Position numbers and translations under genes: made by a program. The notes beneath the pieces are model-generated. The model ran no database searches, was not told where the DNA came from, and saw only the letters and a program-made list of their open reading frames with translations. From NCBI GenBank assembly GCA_900548215.1, contig URJI01000065.1, positions 1 through 16,051 on the forward strand: a stretch of DNA of 16,051 nt. Direction: 5' to 3'. The stretch is from an uncultured Coprococcus sp. GTDB taxonomy: Bacteria > Bacillota > Clostridia > Lachnospirales > Lachnospiraceae. Shown here in pieces: positions 6,428-14,763 of the stretch. Position 1 is the first letter of the stretch; each line of letters begins with the position of its first letter.

Positions 6428-9400
6428 CTAGTTTATAGTATAACCCTGTCCTTTCCAGAAACTTGCAGGATTTGGATTATTCAGCTTATAATCACCCACA
6501 GATTTAGCGGCATAACCCGTGCGGCCATTTCGCACCTCTACATGAGTGTGGGCTTCACTTGAACTTGATATTCCACGCCAGGACTCAACGCCTATCCTCT
6601 GACCTCTTGTCACTGCCTGTCCCGCCTTCAGCCCTGATGAAGGGGCACTGTGCAGATATACCACCGTCCTGTTTGTCGCTTTATTGTAAATGGCTATGGT
6701 CGAAAGCCCATCTGAGCCACACTTACCATACACAACACGAACTACAACTCCATCTGTGAGCGCATAGACTGGTGCACCTATCTTGTAATGAATATCTATT
6801 CCTTCATGTTTTCCTGCTTTTCTTTTATATCCATCATATCCACATGTTATACGCGCCGAACTGTTCTTGTACAATCCATAACTGAGCTTTGTAACAGTGA
6901 CCTTATTGAATTTTGTCGATGCAAAACTCCACTTCTGTGAACCTCCACCGCCATAAGTCCAGGTATGGATATTCTTAGCATTCAAAGCCTTTCCACCTGA
7001 TATGTCGATCACACAGCCCAGTCTGTTCTGTATGAAGTAAGTATTCCCAGACGTCTTGTAAAAACAGAACAGCTGTGAATCGCTTCCGTTATAATCCCAC
7101 AACTGGATATTTGCACCTTTATTTTTATTGCCACCTTTGACATCCAGCACTTTGCCGCACTCTGCCTCTATCTTATACCAATATGACTTAACCTTTGTTA
7201 TCTTAAACTTCTGGTTATTTGCTCCTGTGCTCTTATACAACGCGATATTTGTTCCATTATCCACACCAGAGCCATATACATCCATCACATAACTACTGTT
7301 TGTTGACGCCTTGATTGTATACACACCATTTGTAACACTGCTAAGTGTTCCCTGCACGTCCGAAGCATACATATTTGCCGCCATCTGGGCTGTCATTCCA
7401 CGCTGGGTCAGAATGTCTTTGTACAGCTGCATTTTTTTGACAGATGCCTTTATCAATATCTGACTGTTGAGTCCCTTAAATGCATTTTCACCGACTGTAC
7501 CTGCTGTCAGCTTATCTGTTCTGAAACTAAGAATCTTCAGATTGCTGCAGCCGTAAAAAGCATTCTTACCTATTACTTTTACATTTGCACCAATGGACAC
7601 ATTCTTCAGATTCTTATAATTTTTAAATGCATCTGTTCCAATGACTGTAACCTTATATTTACCGCCGCTGATAGATATGTAATCCGTCACGCAAAGTGCG
7701 GTCAGCATAGCCGAACTTCCTGCAACACCTCCTCTGAGAGTTACAGTGCCAATGCCCTCATCTACGGTCTTTGTCACCTGGTATCTCATGCTTCCATCAG
7801 TATAGATGTGATTCTTGATAATTCGTATGTTGAAGTATCTTGTCACACTTCCTGTATAGCTGCCACATCCTGTTACAATAACTGCGGCCTTTCCAACCTC
7901 TTTGTTATTCTTATAAGTCAGTTTGTAATCCTTTTCAGGCTCTAACTGTCTGCCACCTACAACTACCTTTATTCCCGACTGAACGATCTTGTTTCCGGTG
8001 TATTCCTTATTCAGGACCCCTGAAATACTTGTATCTGCCTTTGTGATATCTATTATCCCTGGAGTCTCTGTGGACTCTGTGTCTTTCGTTGACTCCGTAT
8101 CCTCTGTTGACTCTGTGCCTTCTGTGGAATCCGGCTCCTCAGTCGTTCCAGGATCCTCAGACGTGTCCGGATCAGGAACGGTCGGTCTGTGCACCTCGTC
8201 GCTTCCTGTCAATTTGTATGGATACTTATTTTCAACCGCAAATTTGTGTGCATATGAATTCTCATCACAGCACAATATGACGTCTTGATTAAAGCAGCCC
8301 GTGTTTATATACGTCACACTTGATGGAATAACTGCATACTCCATACCATCTCCCAGATATGGGGAATTCACACTCTTAACTCCGTACTTGAATTCTATCT
8401 TTTTCAGGTTGTCACATTTTTCAAATGACAATGTCACATTACTTATACTTCCCGGAACGACAGCCGATGTCATATTTGTCCATCCGTCAAATGCATGGCT
8501 TCCAACTTCTGTTACCCCATCAGGTATAACCAGTTCTTCCATGCCAGGACAGCCGGAGAAAGCAAAATCTCCTATTGTCTTCAATTCACCTGGAAATTGA
8601 ACCTTCATAAGTGACATACATCCCCTAAAGGCATATTCGCCAATTTCAGTCACAGAATCTGGCAAAATAACATTATCCAGTTTCTTGCAATCATTGAACA
8701 TATATTTCGGAATAGACTTTACAGAATCGCCAAATTCTATAGTCTGAAGATCTGTACACCCTGAAAAAGTCCATCCATCCCATGTCATATCACAATTATC
8801 TAATTTTACAGTCTTTAAACCAGTACATCCCAGAAAAGCACCTCCACCTACATTAACAACACTCGCCGGAATTTCTATACTGGAGATTTTTGAGCAACCA
8901 ATAAACGCAGATCTATCTATAGTTTTCAAAGTATCCGGTAATTCAACAGTCTGTAAAAGTTTCATAAGTTTAAAATCGCTTTCATATATCTCAGTCAGTC
9001 TGCTGTTCTTTGCATTTATGCTTATAACATTCTCACAGCTGATAAATGTATCTATAGGAAGGCCTGTCACATCATTTCCCAGTACAATCTCTGTTAAGCC
9101 TTTGCATCCGGTAAAGATTCCCTGTCCCCAGTCAGCCTTTAACACAGCTATATCCACTTTTTTGATTCCTGTACATCCGTAAAATGCCTTTTCTTCAATA
9201 TATGTTACCGCGGACGGAATTGAGATATATGTCATCCCCGTACATCCTAAGAAAGCAGAAGTATCTATCTTCTGCATACTGTCAGGGAACTCGAAACCTG
9301 TCAGTTCTTTACAATTTGCAAATGCCAAATCCCCAATTTCAGTTAGGCTATCAGAGGATACAAAATCCGTAAGCGAACTACAGCTATCAAAAGCAAATCT

Positions 9401-12400
9401 GCCTATACTGTTCAAAACACTCCTGGAAGCATCCACACTTTTAAGTTTTGCACACTCCTTAAAAGTATAGTCCGGAACACCGGATGCACCATCACGAAAT
9501 TCTACATTCTGTAGGTTGCTGCATCCATCAAAAATATAAGTACCCCAATCAGATTTGAATGACGATATATACACATCAACGAGACCTGTACACCCTTTAA
9601 AAGCGCTCGCTCCGATTCCAGTAATTCCCTCCGGAATAGTAAACTCTTTAATTGCTGTACAACCTGAAAATGCTTCATTCCCAATCTCCAGTTTATCCCC
9701 TTGCAGATTTACATTTTCTAGTTTTGTACAATCTGAGAAGGTTCTGAAACCTATTTTGTTCACCGAAGATGGCAATGTAATATCCGTCAGACTACTGCAC
9801 TTTGAAAAAGCCTGCGTTTCTATATTGACAACGCCAGACGATATCGTAACTGCTGTAAGTCCATTGCATCCCCCAAACGCATCGGATTCTATTGTATTAA
9901 CCTTTGATGGGATCGTAACTTTCAGCAGACCTGTGCATCCGGCAAATGCATTTCTTCCAATCGTAGTTACACCACTCGGAATCTTGACACTTGTGAGACT
10001 TGTAAGTCTATAAAATGCATACGCAGCAACTCTCATCACATTCTCAGGTATCTCTAATTTGGTTAGATTGTTACATTCATCAAAACTTCTCTCACCGATA
10101 TATCCAGCAGCCATCTTATTTGTCACTGAGCTCTTGGTCGTAACTTTGCTAAGTGCACTGCAGCCAGAAAATGCATAATCTCCTATATTTCCTATATTGT
10201 TTGCAAGAGATATGGTCTTAAGTCCGGTGCAACCGCCAAAAGCATTACTGCCTATACTCTCAAGCCCATCAGGTATATCTATTCCAGTCATGCTCGCGCA
10301 TCCCGAAAACATACCTGACTCTATCTTCTTAAGCCCCGACGGAAGCCCCACATGCATCAGGCTGCTGCAATTTGAAAATGTGCCAAGTCCTATCGACGTA
10401 ACACTGTCAGGAAGATCTATACTCTTAAGTCCGGTACATGAGGCAAATGCACATGCCTCTATCTCTGTTATGTTTGATCTGATATTTACAGATGTGAGTG
10501 AACTACAGCCTGAGAAGGTTACTTCACTTATGCTCTTCATACCAGATGGTATCACAACAGATGTCAGACTAATACATTTTCTAAAAGCACCCTTATCTAT
10601 ATCTGTGATATTATCAGGCAGATTGATACCCGTTATCTTAGTACATCCCTCAAACGCTGACTCACCTATATAGCGTATGCCATTCTTCAAATTCACCGAT
10701 GTCAGACCATCACATAGTGCAAACGTTCTCTCCTCAATTCTGCTGACTCCCGAAGGAACATCCACACTTGTCAGAGCTTTGCAGTTGTAAAATGCCTTGC
10801 TTCCAATGCGGTTTACTGACGCCGCTATGGTCACACTCTCCGCATTCTTGCAATTTGCAAATGCGCTGTTGCCGACGGATGTCACTCCGCTAAGTATCTT
10901 TATCTTCGTGATATTGCCATCATCCCACGGAGCCTTGTTATCAAGAGTATAGTCATACATCTGTCCACTACCGCTTATAACAAGCTCTCCAGTTTCATAT
11001 AATCTCCAGACAACATCATCACCGCATTTTCCAGATATACTCTTGACGGTCACTTCATTGTCCGCTCTGTTTACAATCTCATCGAAAAGATCAGGGTAAT
11101 CCTCTGCCAATTCATTATCGACAGCCTCATGCATGTTTTTATAGTTATCTTCATAGCTGCCCTGAATAGATGTTATTAAACGGACAAACTCATTGTAATT
11201 GCCTTCTCCTATAGTCCATTTACCAAATGCCGTATTATTGTACTGTATATCCCCGAATTTTTTCGCAATATCGCAGCTCAATGTAAGACTTTGTTTCATC
11301 ACATCTACTGATGCAAAATAATTTAAAGCATTCTCATCTGTCCTATTCTGGGTATAGTTAAATTCCATCCCGTAGACAGACGCCCTGAGAAGATGTATAA
11401 ACTCCGTAATACATTTCATCTTTTCATACTGTTCTACAGTTTCATCTGTTGAAAACATAGTATTAGCAATGGAATCGCCTATAATCGTACCTGCTTCCGC
11501 ACCGACAAGAAAGGCTTTTGAATAAACACACGAACTGAGCAAAGCCTTCCAGCCCTCGGTTATCATGGTGCTGAGGACGTCCGTTGACAGGCCCAAAACA
11601 ACATTGCAATTCATTGCCAGCACTGCGCTCTCAAAATCCTCTGATGCTAATGCGCATTCGTCCAAAGCCATCTTTAACGGCTTATTATTATCAGGACAGC
11701 GATCTCTGAGGTCAATCAGCACTGCCTTCATATTGCTTCCCATTTCAGCCACCTGCACATATGATACAAGGAGTGATACCGCATCTCCAACAGTATTTGC
11801 TGTCTTTATAGTATCCTTAATCAGACCAAAAACTGTCGCCGAATCAGTTATCAGAGGATGATTTTTGGCAAAATAATCCTTCATCTCTTTTTCTAACAAA
11901 GCCTTCTCTGAAGATGTCATAGACGAAAGCTTTGTACTTTTCTGAAAGTATCCATTGTCAATATTATCTGCCGATTCAGCAACATTTTTTATCTGAGAAA
12001 TAAGATTATTAGTCTCCGCCCATCCCTCCTGTATACTTTTATCTACAAATTTAATCGATGTACTTTCCGCTTTAAATGCACTGAGTATAATAGCTGTATA
12101 ATATCCCTTTTCATCTATAGCTCCCTCAGCTATCTTACCTGGATCAGTCACAAAATGAAGTGCTTTCCACGCATTTACTTTTTTCTCAAAACTGTTACTA
12201 TCTTTATTCAGATCATCGATAAGAATCTGTGATGGATGTCGTGCCTCAACTAGTTGGTCAACATTAATCCCACTTCTTGTCTCCCCATCCGCAAACATAT
12301 CTGCCTTATACAGATAATAGTCAAAATCATCCCCGCCATTGCTATCTGCATATACTGATGCAATATTTACCATCATCATACAAAGCACAAGCAGAGAAAC

Positions 12401-12439
12401 GCAGTATAATTTTAACATTCTTCCGGCCCACTTTTTCAT
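6428..12439 (-). CDS. Giant secreted BspA-type LRR protein with Ig-like, ricin-lectin and M23 peptidase domains
   Basis: This 2003-residue protein begins with a signal peptide (residues 1 to about 32, ending SVYA-DS). Residues about 33-465 are a mostly helical region I do not recognise. A cap segment (about 466-509: GKCGDDVVWRLYETGELVISGSG) precedes about 37 tandem BspA-type 23-residue leucine-rich repeats (about 510-1385). Their pattern is LTSVxIPSGVTxIGxxAFxGCTG. A Thr/Glu/Ser linker (about 1420-1463) leads to an Ig-like MBG/YDG-type domain (about 1465-1537), two further LRRs (about 1590-1665), a ricin-B lectin (about 1703-1842) and an M23 peptidase. The peptidase zinc residues H1878, D1882, H1964 and H1966 are intact, and H1930 is conserved. 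GAGGAGGG lies 8 nt before the ATG. LRR proteins of this class usually bind host or microbial surfaces; a peptidase fused to them suggests wall-anchored or target-directed hydrolysis. The gene has its own LytTR-type promoter. Confidence 0.92.
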   Translation of the reverse strand: MKKWAGRMLKLYCVSLLVLCMMMVNIASVYADSNGGDDFDYYLYKADMFADGETRSGINVDQLVEARHPSQILIDDLNKDSNSFEKKVNAWKALHFVTDPGKIAEGAIDEKGYYTAIILSAFKAESTSIKFVDKSIQEGWAETNNLISQIKNVAESADNIDNGYFQKSTKLSSMTSSEKALLEKEMKDYFAKNHPLITDSATVFGLIKDTIKTANTVGDAVSLLVSYVQVAEMGSNMKAVLIDLRDRCPDNNKPLKMALDECALASEDFESAVLAMNCNVVLGLSTDVLSTMITEGWKALLSSCVYSKAFLVGAEAGTIIGDSIANTMFSTDETVEQYEKMKCITEFIHLLRASVYGMEFNYTQNRTDENALNYFASVDVMKQSLTLSCDIAKKFGDIQYNNTAFGKWTIGEGNYNEFVRLITSIQGSYEDNYKNMHEAVDNELAEDYPDLFDEIVNRADNEVTVKSISGKCGDDVVWRLYETGELVISGSGQMYDYTLDNKAPWDDGNITKIKILSGVTSVGNSAFANCKNAESVTIAASVNRIGSKAFYNCKALTSVDVPSGVSRIEERTFALCDGLTSVNLKNGIRYIGESAFEGCTKITGINLPDNITDIDKGAFRKCISLTSVVIPSGMKSISEVTFSGCSSLTSVNIRSNITEIEACAFASCTGLKSIDLPDSVTSIGLGTFSNCSSLMHVGLPSGLKKIESGMFSGCASMTGIDIPDGLESIGSNAFGGCTGLKTISLANNIGNIGDYAFSGCSALSKVTTKSSVTNKMAAGYIGERSFDECNNLTKLEIPENVMRVAAYAFYRLTSLTSVKIPSGVTTIGRNAFAGCTGLLKVTIPSKVNTIESDAFGGCNGLTAVTISSGVVNIETQAFSKCSSLTDITLPSSVNKIGFRTFSDCTKLENVNLQGDKLEIGNEAFSGCTAIKEFTIPEGITGIGASAFKGCTGLVDVYISSFKSDWGTYIFDGCSNLQNVEFRDGASGVPDYTFKECAKLKSVDASRSVLNSIGRFAFDSCSSLTDFVSSDSLTEIGDLAFANCKELTGFEFPDSMQKIDTSAFLGCTGMTYISIPSAVTYIEEKAFYGCTGIKKVDIAVLKADWGQGIFTGCKGLTEIVLGNDVTGLPIDTFISCENVISINAKNSRLTEIYESDFKLMKLLQTVELPDTLKTIDRSAFIGCSKISSIEIPASVVNVGGGAFLGCTGLKTVKLDNCDMTWDGWTFSGCTDLQTIEFGDSVKSIPKYMFNDCKKLDNVILPDSVTEIGEYAFRGCMSLMKVQFPGELKTIGDFAFSGCPGMEELVIPDGVTEVGSHAFDGWTNMTSAVVPGSISNVTLSFEKCDNLKKIEFKYGVKSVNSPYLGDGMEYAVIPSSVTYINTGCFNQDVILCCDENSYAHKFAVENKYPYKLTGSDEVHRPTVPDPDTSEDPGTTEEPDSTEGTESTEDTESTKDTESTETPGIIDITKADTSISGVLNKEYTGNKIVQSGIKVVVGGRQLEPEKDYKLTYKNNKEVGKAAVIVTGCGSYTGSVTRYFNIRIIKNHIYTDGSMRYQVTKTVDEGIGTVTLRGGVAGSSAMLTALCVTDYISISGGKYKVTVIGTDAFKNYKNLKNVSIGANVKVIGKNAFYGCSNLKILSFRTDKLTAGTVGENAFKGLNSQILIKASVKKMQLYKDILTQRGMTAQMAANMYASDVQGTLSSVTNGVYTIKASTNSSYVMDVYGSGVDNGTNIALYKSTGANNQKFKITKVKSYWYKIEAECGKVLDVKGGNKNKGANIQLWDYNGSDSQLFCFYKTSGNTYFIQNRLGCVIDISGGKALNAKNIHTWTYGGGGSQKWSFASTKFNKVTVTKLSYGLYKNSSARITCGYDGYKRKAGKHEGIDIHYKIGAPVYALTDGVVVRVVYGKCGSDGLSTIAIYNKATNRTVVYLHSAPSSGLKAGQAVTRGQRIGVESWRGISSSSEAHTHVEVRNGRTGYAAKSVGDYKLNNPNPASFWKGQGYTIN
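6431..7335 (-). repeat. Ricin-lectin/M23 module, copy 2 of the roughly 0.9-kb direct repeat
   Basis: Counterpart of 4689-5600, in the same orientation. Both encoded proteins end in the identical SFWKGQGYTIN. The first lectin of the smaller peptidase is a third, more distant copy of the lectin part. Confidence 0.85.
8300..10912 (-). repeat. About 37 tandem 69-bp LRR-coding repeats
   Basis: An array of 23-codon units encodes the BspA-type leucine-rich repeats (residues about 510-1385). Units are diverged at DNA level, so the array is old. Three units (near SDWGTYIFDGCSN, ADWGQGIFTGCKG and MTWDGWTFSGCTD) share a DWG/WDG variant, hinting at a higher-order period inside the array. Confidence 0.85.
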
Positions 12440-12461
12440 ACGAATACCCTCCTCGCATTCT

Positions 12462-12531
12462 AAAAAATATAGGTGTCTGCGAAACTCCTCCTTTCGTGTT
12501 CTACTCTATTTTGAGTTTCGCAAACACCTAT
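12462..12531 (-). terminator. Leader hairpin B with U-run: terminator and/or attenuator before the giant gene
   Basis: On the minus strand a 19-nt arm (12531-12513) pairs completely with 12487-12469 (one G-U pair). It encloses a loop of about 25 nt. ATTTTTT follows (12468-12462). This has the form of a Rho-independent terminator. It lies downstream of the lipoprotein stop (12613) but also downstream of promoter B (-10 at 12544-12549), inside the giant gene's leader, 30-92 nt before its ATG. It can therefore end the regulator-lipoprotein transcript and might also attenuate the giant gene. Confidence 0.7.
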
Positions 12532-12543
12532 TTCGATGATTTT

Positions 12544-12572
12544 ATTTTAATATTTTGCACTGCCTAATTGAA
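12544..12572 (-). promoter_or_regulatory. Promoter B for the giant LRR/M23 gene
   Basis: Minus-strand -35 TTCAAT (12572-12567), 17-bp spacer, -10 TAAAAT (12549-12544). Hexamers and spacing match promoter A, while most of the spacer sequence differs. The inferred start of transcription is near 12537, about 97 nt before the ATG. Confidence 0.65.
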
Positions 12573-12579
12573 TAGAGCG

Positions 12580-12610
12580 TGCATAACTTGGTTATGGTCG
12601 TGCATAACTT
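12580..12610 (-). promoter_or_regulatory. LytTR-type direct-repeat operator B
   Basis: TGCATAACTT occurs twice, at 12580-12589 and 12601-12610 (plus-strand reading), with a 21-bp period. On the minus strand this is AAGTTATGC-N12-AAGTTATGC. It is the most perfect of the three sites. It starts 2 bp past the lipoprotein stop codon, and its distance to the giant gene's ATG equals that of operator A to its ATG. Confidence 0.78.
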
Positions 12611-12612
12611 CC

Positions 12613-13929
12613 CTACTGGCTTTCCACCCACTCCACAGCCTGAGCTACCATGCTGTCAGAAGTGTCTGCCATGCCTATGACTACAGGCTGTCCCATAGGG
12701 TCGGAGCTGTCGAAGCCGTCCTCGTAGAAGAACACACTTCCTGCACCTCGCTGCTTATCTGTCATATAGCCAGGAGTCTCATCCTGGGTGTGTGCGGTGA
12801 GGGTCACCGTATTGCCATTTACAAAGTCATTTATAGTGAGGATCGAGCCATCAAATGAGTATGTCACATCTGAGACTATCTCTGCACCGGAAAGGCTGTT
12901 GCCCTGTGCAGTCTCAATGACGCCGATCATGTTGTACACCTTCGCAGTTCCATCACTGGCAAACTTGATGAGCCAGCTCTGCTGGCCGTACTGTGTCCAG
13001 TAACCATCGCAGAGTTCATCGTTTGATATCAAAACGGAACCGGAATCTGCACCTCCCGAAGGAGCTTCCGTCTGCTCTTCCGCAGCTGTGTCAGTCTGTT
13101 CCTCCGTGGTCTCCTCACTCTGATCCACGGCCTCCGTCTGTTCTTCTTTACCAGCGGATGCGTCTTCCTGTCCACTTGAGACAGCCTCCCCATCAGACTT
13201 TATCTCTATCCAGTCAAAAGCCGTGCAGCTGCTCATGTATGTGTCAAACTGTCCTGATATATCCTCGTCCTCAGATCCCTTTCTGAGAATCTCCTGTCCG
13301 TCCTGTCTCATGACAGTGAACTGCGGCGTAACTTCACCATCCGCATATGTATAAAATGTCCATGCTGAAAGATTCTGATTTGGCTTGTTTGAAGGTATGC
13401 CCACAAGTGCGCTGTACTTTGCAGAATATCTCATATCACCGTATCCGAGATTTGAATCTGCCTGAACTATGCTGTCCTTATCAGAAATGCCAAATGTCCA
13501 TTCATAATTGAAATTATCGTCATCTGTGACATCATTTGTGGCATCTGCCTCAAGGATCAACTCATTCACGCCGTCCCCATCAAGGTCATATCGTACATAC
13601 TTGAAGCAATTCAGATCATCAGGTGTCTCGGTGACATTTTCCCTAGCCGATGAGTAACACTCACCTGTGTATTTCCTGTATTCACCCGACTGTATAAAAT
13701 CGTCCCATATTGCATCTGCGTCAATGGCAGCCTCTGTAGTCTTCTCCTCAGTCTTCTCCTCAGTCTCAGGCACAGTCTCAGTGGTATGAACTTCTGTAGT
13801 TTTTTCTGTAGTAGCCGAGTCGATATCCATCAGTCCCGGAAGACCGCTGCATCCCGTCATGACTACGATAGCCAGACCGGAAACCACACTCAAAGTTTTC
13901 CATCTCTTTCTCATTTTTTTGTTTCTCAT
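12613..13929 (-). CDS. Lipoprotein with acidic linkers and a DxDGDG motif, co-transcribed with the LytTR regulator
   Basis: I choose the ATG at 13929 (438 residues) because AAGGAG sits 6 nt upstream and a lipoprotein signal peptide starts directly. It has a basic MRNKKMRKRWK start, a hydrophobic core and a VMTGC lipobox (C27). The frame is open to an ATG at 13980, but that start gives a poor signal peptide. Thr/Glu-rich linkers follow the lipid cysteine (to about residue 67) and separate two globular parts. The first (about 70-245) contains YDLDGDGVNELIL, an EF-hand-like calcium-loop style motif. The second (about 290-400) has GYWTQYGQQSWLIKFASDGTA, a beta-rich region of the kind seen in small extracellular domains. 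I do not recognise either as a named family. The gene follows the LytTR regulator by 52 bp, so it is likely in its operon. A sensory or accessory role is possible but unproven. Confidence 0.82.
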   Translation of the reverse strand: MRNKKMRKRWKTLSVVSGLAIVVMTGCSGLPGLMDIDSATTEKTTEVHTTETVPETEEKTEEKTTEAAIDADAIWDDFIQSGEYRKYTGECYSSARENVTETPDDLNCFKYVRYDLDGDGVNELILEADATNDVTDDDNFNYEWTFGISDKDSIVQADSNLGYGDMRYSAKYSALVGIPSNKPNQNLSAWTFYTYADGEVTPQFTVMRQDGQEILRKGSEDEDISGQFDTYMSSCTAFDWIEIKSDGEAVSSGQEDASAGKEEQTEAVDQSEETTEEQTDTAAEEQTEAPSGGADSGSVLISNDELCDGYWTQYGQQSWLIKFASDGTAKVYNMIGVIETAQGNSLSGAEIVSDVTYSFDGSILTINDFVNGNTVTLTAHTQDETPGYMTDKQRGAGSVFFYEDGFDSSDPMGQPVVIGMADTSDSMVAQAVEWVESQ

Positions 13930-13981
13930 TCTTTTCTCCTTCCAGGCTCCCGCCCATTCAAAGCAGCCTTTTGCAGACATG

Positions 13982-14695
13982 TCACACCCTGTCAGCCCAA
14001 TAGTTCATGTATCTGGTTCTGAAGTTCTTCTCAAATGAAATCCCGATCGGCAGTTCTCTGCCTCCCTCCATCTGGACAAGGTCCTTCTTCACCACATTTA
14101 CATAATCAAGGTTGACCACATAAGCCTCATGGCAGCGCACGAACAGACCGTTGGTCTGTGACAGAAATTTCTTCAGTGAACTGTAGAAACTGTAGTCCGA
14201 CTTCTCTGCATGTATGGTCAGCTTGCGCTGGGACCTCTCGACAAATACTATGTCGCGCTGAGGTATGAGCACACGGCTGCCATCGCAGACTATCTCCATA
14301 ACTGCAGCATCCTTGTTCTTCTCTATTATATTTACGGCTTTGTTCACCGCACGTGGAAGCATAAGATCCATATTGGACTTGAGAACAAAATAGCAATGCT
14401 TTGTCTCATAGACATCAGGAGCGAACTCCAGAATATTTGTAAGATAAATGATCTGGCTGAACGGCAGCAGTTCATTGATGGCAGCACTCAGGTTTATTCC
14501 ATTGTAAGGAACAGCATCAAACTCTATATCCATAACCGCTATATCACACAAAAGTGTTCTGCGCTCAATCTCACCCCTAAGATCATCCGGCAAAAATATG
14601 GTTATATCAGACTCATCCGCCAACTTATTGCTGACAAGAACCTCTTTTGTTTTCTCCGCCTCTTTAATCGAATCATCACAAATTATTATTTTCAT
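13982..14695 (-). CDS. LytTR-family response regulator
   Basis: This 237-residue protein has an N-terminal receiver domain (about 1-125). The phosphotransfer set is complete: acidic pair D7-D8, acceptor D56 in VMDIEF, T86 and K106. The C-terminal LytTR DNA-binding domain (about 133-237) shows FVERSQRKLTIH, FYSSLKKFL and FVRCHEAYVVNLDYV, all typical. Known LytTR regulators (AgrA, VirR, ComE) bind paired direct repeats about 21 bp apart upstream of weak promoters. Three such repeats occur in this window, one before this gene, so autoregulation and control of the two M23-protein genes are inferred. GAGAGG lies 8 nt before the ATG. The usual partner histidine kinase is not present within the window. 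Confidence 0.93.
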   Translation of the reverse strand: MKIIICDDSIKEAEKTKEVLVSNKLADESDITIFLPDDLRGEIERRTLLCDIAVMDIEFDAVPYNGINLSAAINELLPFSQIIYLTNILEFAPDVYETKHCYFVLKSNMDLMLPRAVNKAVNIIEKNKDAAVMEIVCDGSRVLIPQRDIVFVERSQRKLTIHAEKSDYSFYSSLKKFLSQTNGLFVRCHEAYVVNLDYVNVVKKDLVQMEGGRELPIGISFEKNFRTRYMNYWADRV

Positions 14696-14727
14696 TATCT
14701 AGACCTCTCAATTAAGTATACCTGTCT

Positions 14728-14756
14728 ATGTTACCAAAATAGGTCGTTATTTTTAA
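14728..14756 (-). promoter_or_regulatory. Promoter C, proximal promoter of the LytTR regulator operon
   Basis: Minus-strand -35 TTAAAA (14756-14751), 17-bp spacer, -10 TAACAT (14733-14728). The hexamers are weak, but they sit at exactly the same distance (8 bp) from the near operator half-site as in promoters A and B. An alternative -10, TATACT at 14720-14715, has no good -35. Confidence 0.5.
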
Positions 14757-14763
14757 GAATTAT

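Noticed and set aside
8300..10912. Regularly spaced repeats that might suggest a CRISPR array
   Set aside because: The period is 69 bp, the units are diverged, and they are in frame as 23-residue leucine-rich repeats with no identical repeat/unique spacer pattern.
13930..13980. Seventeen-codon N-terminal extension of the lipoprotein
   Set aside because: The ATG at 13929 has AAGGAG at good spacing and begins a standard lipoprotein signal peptide; the extension would put a long polar stretch ahead of it.
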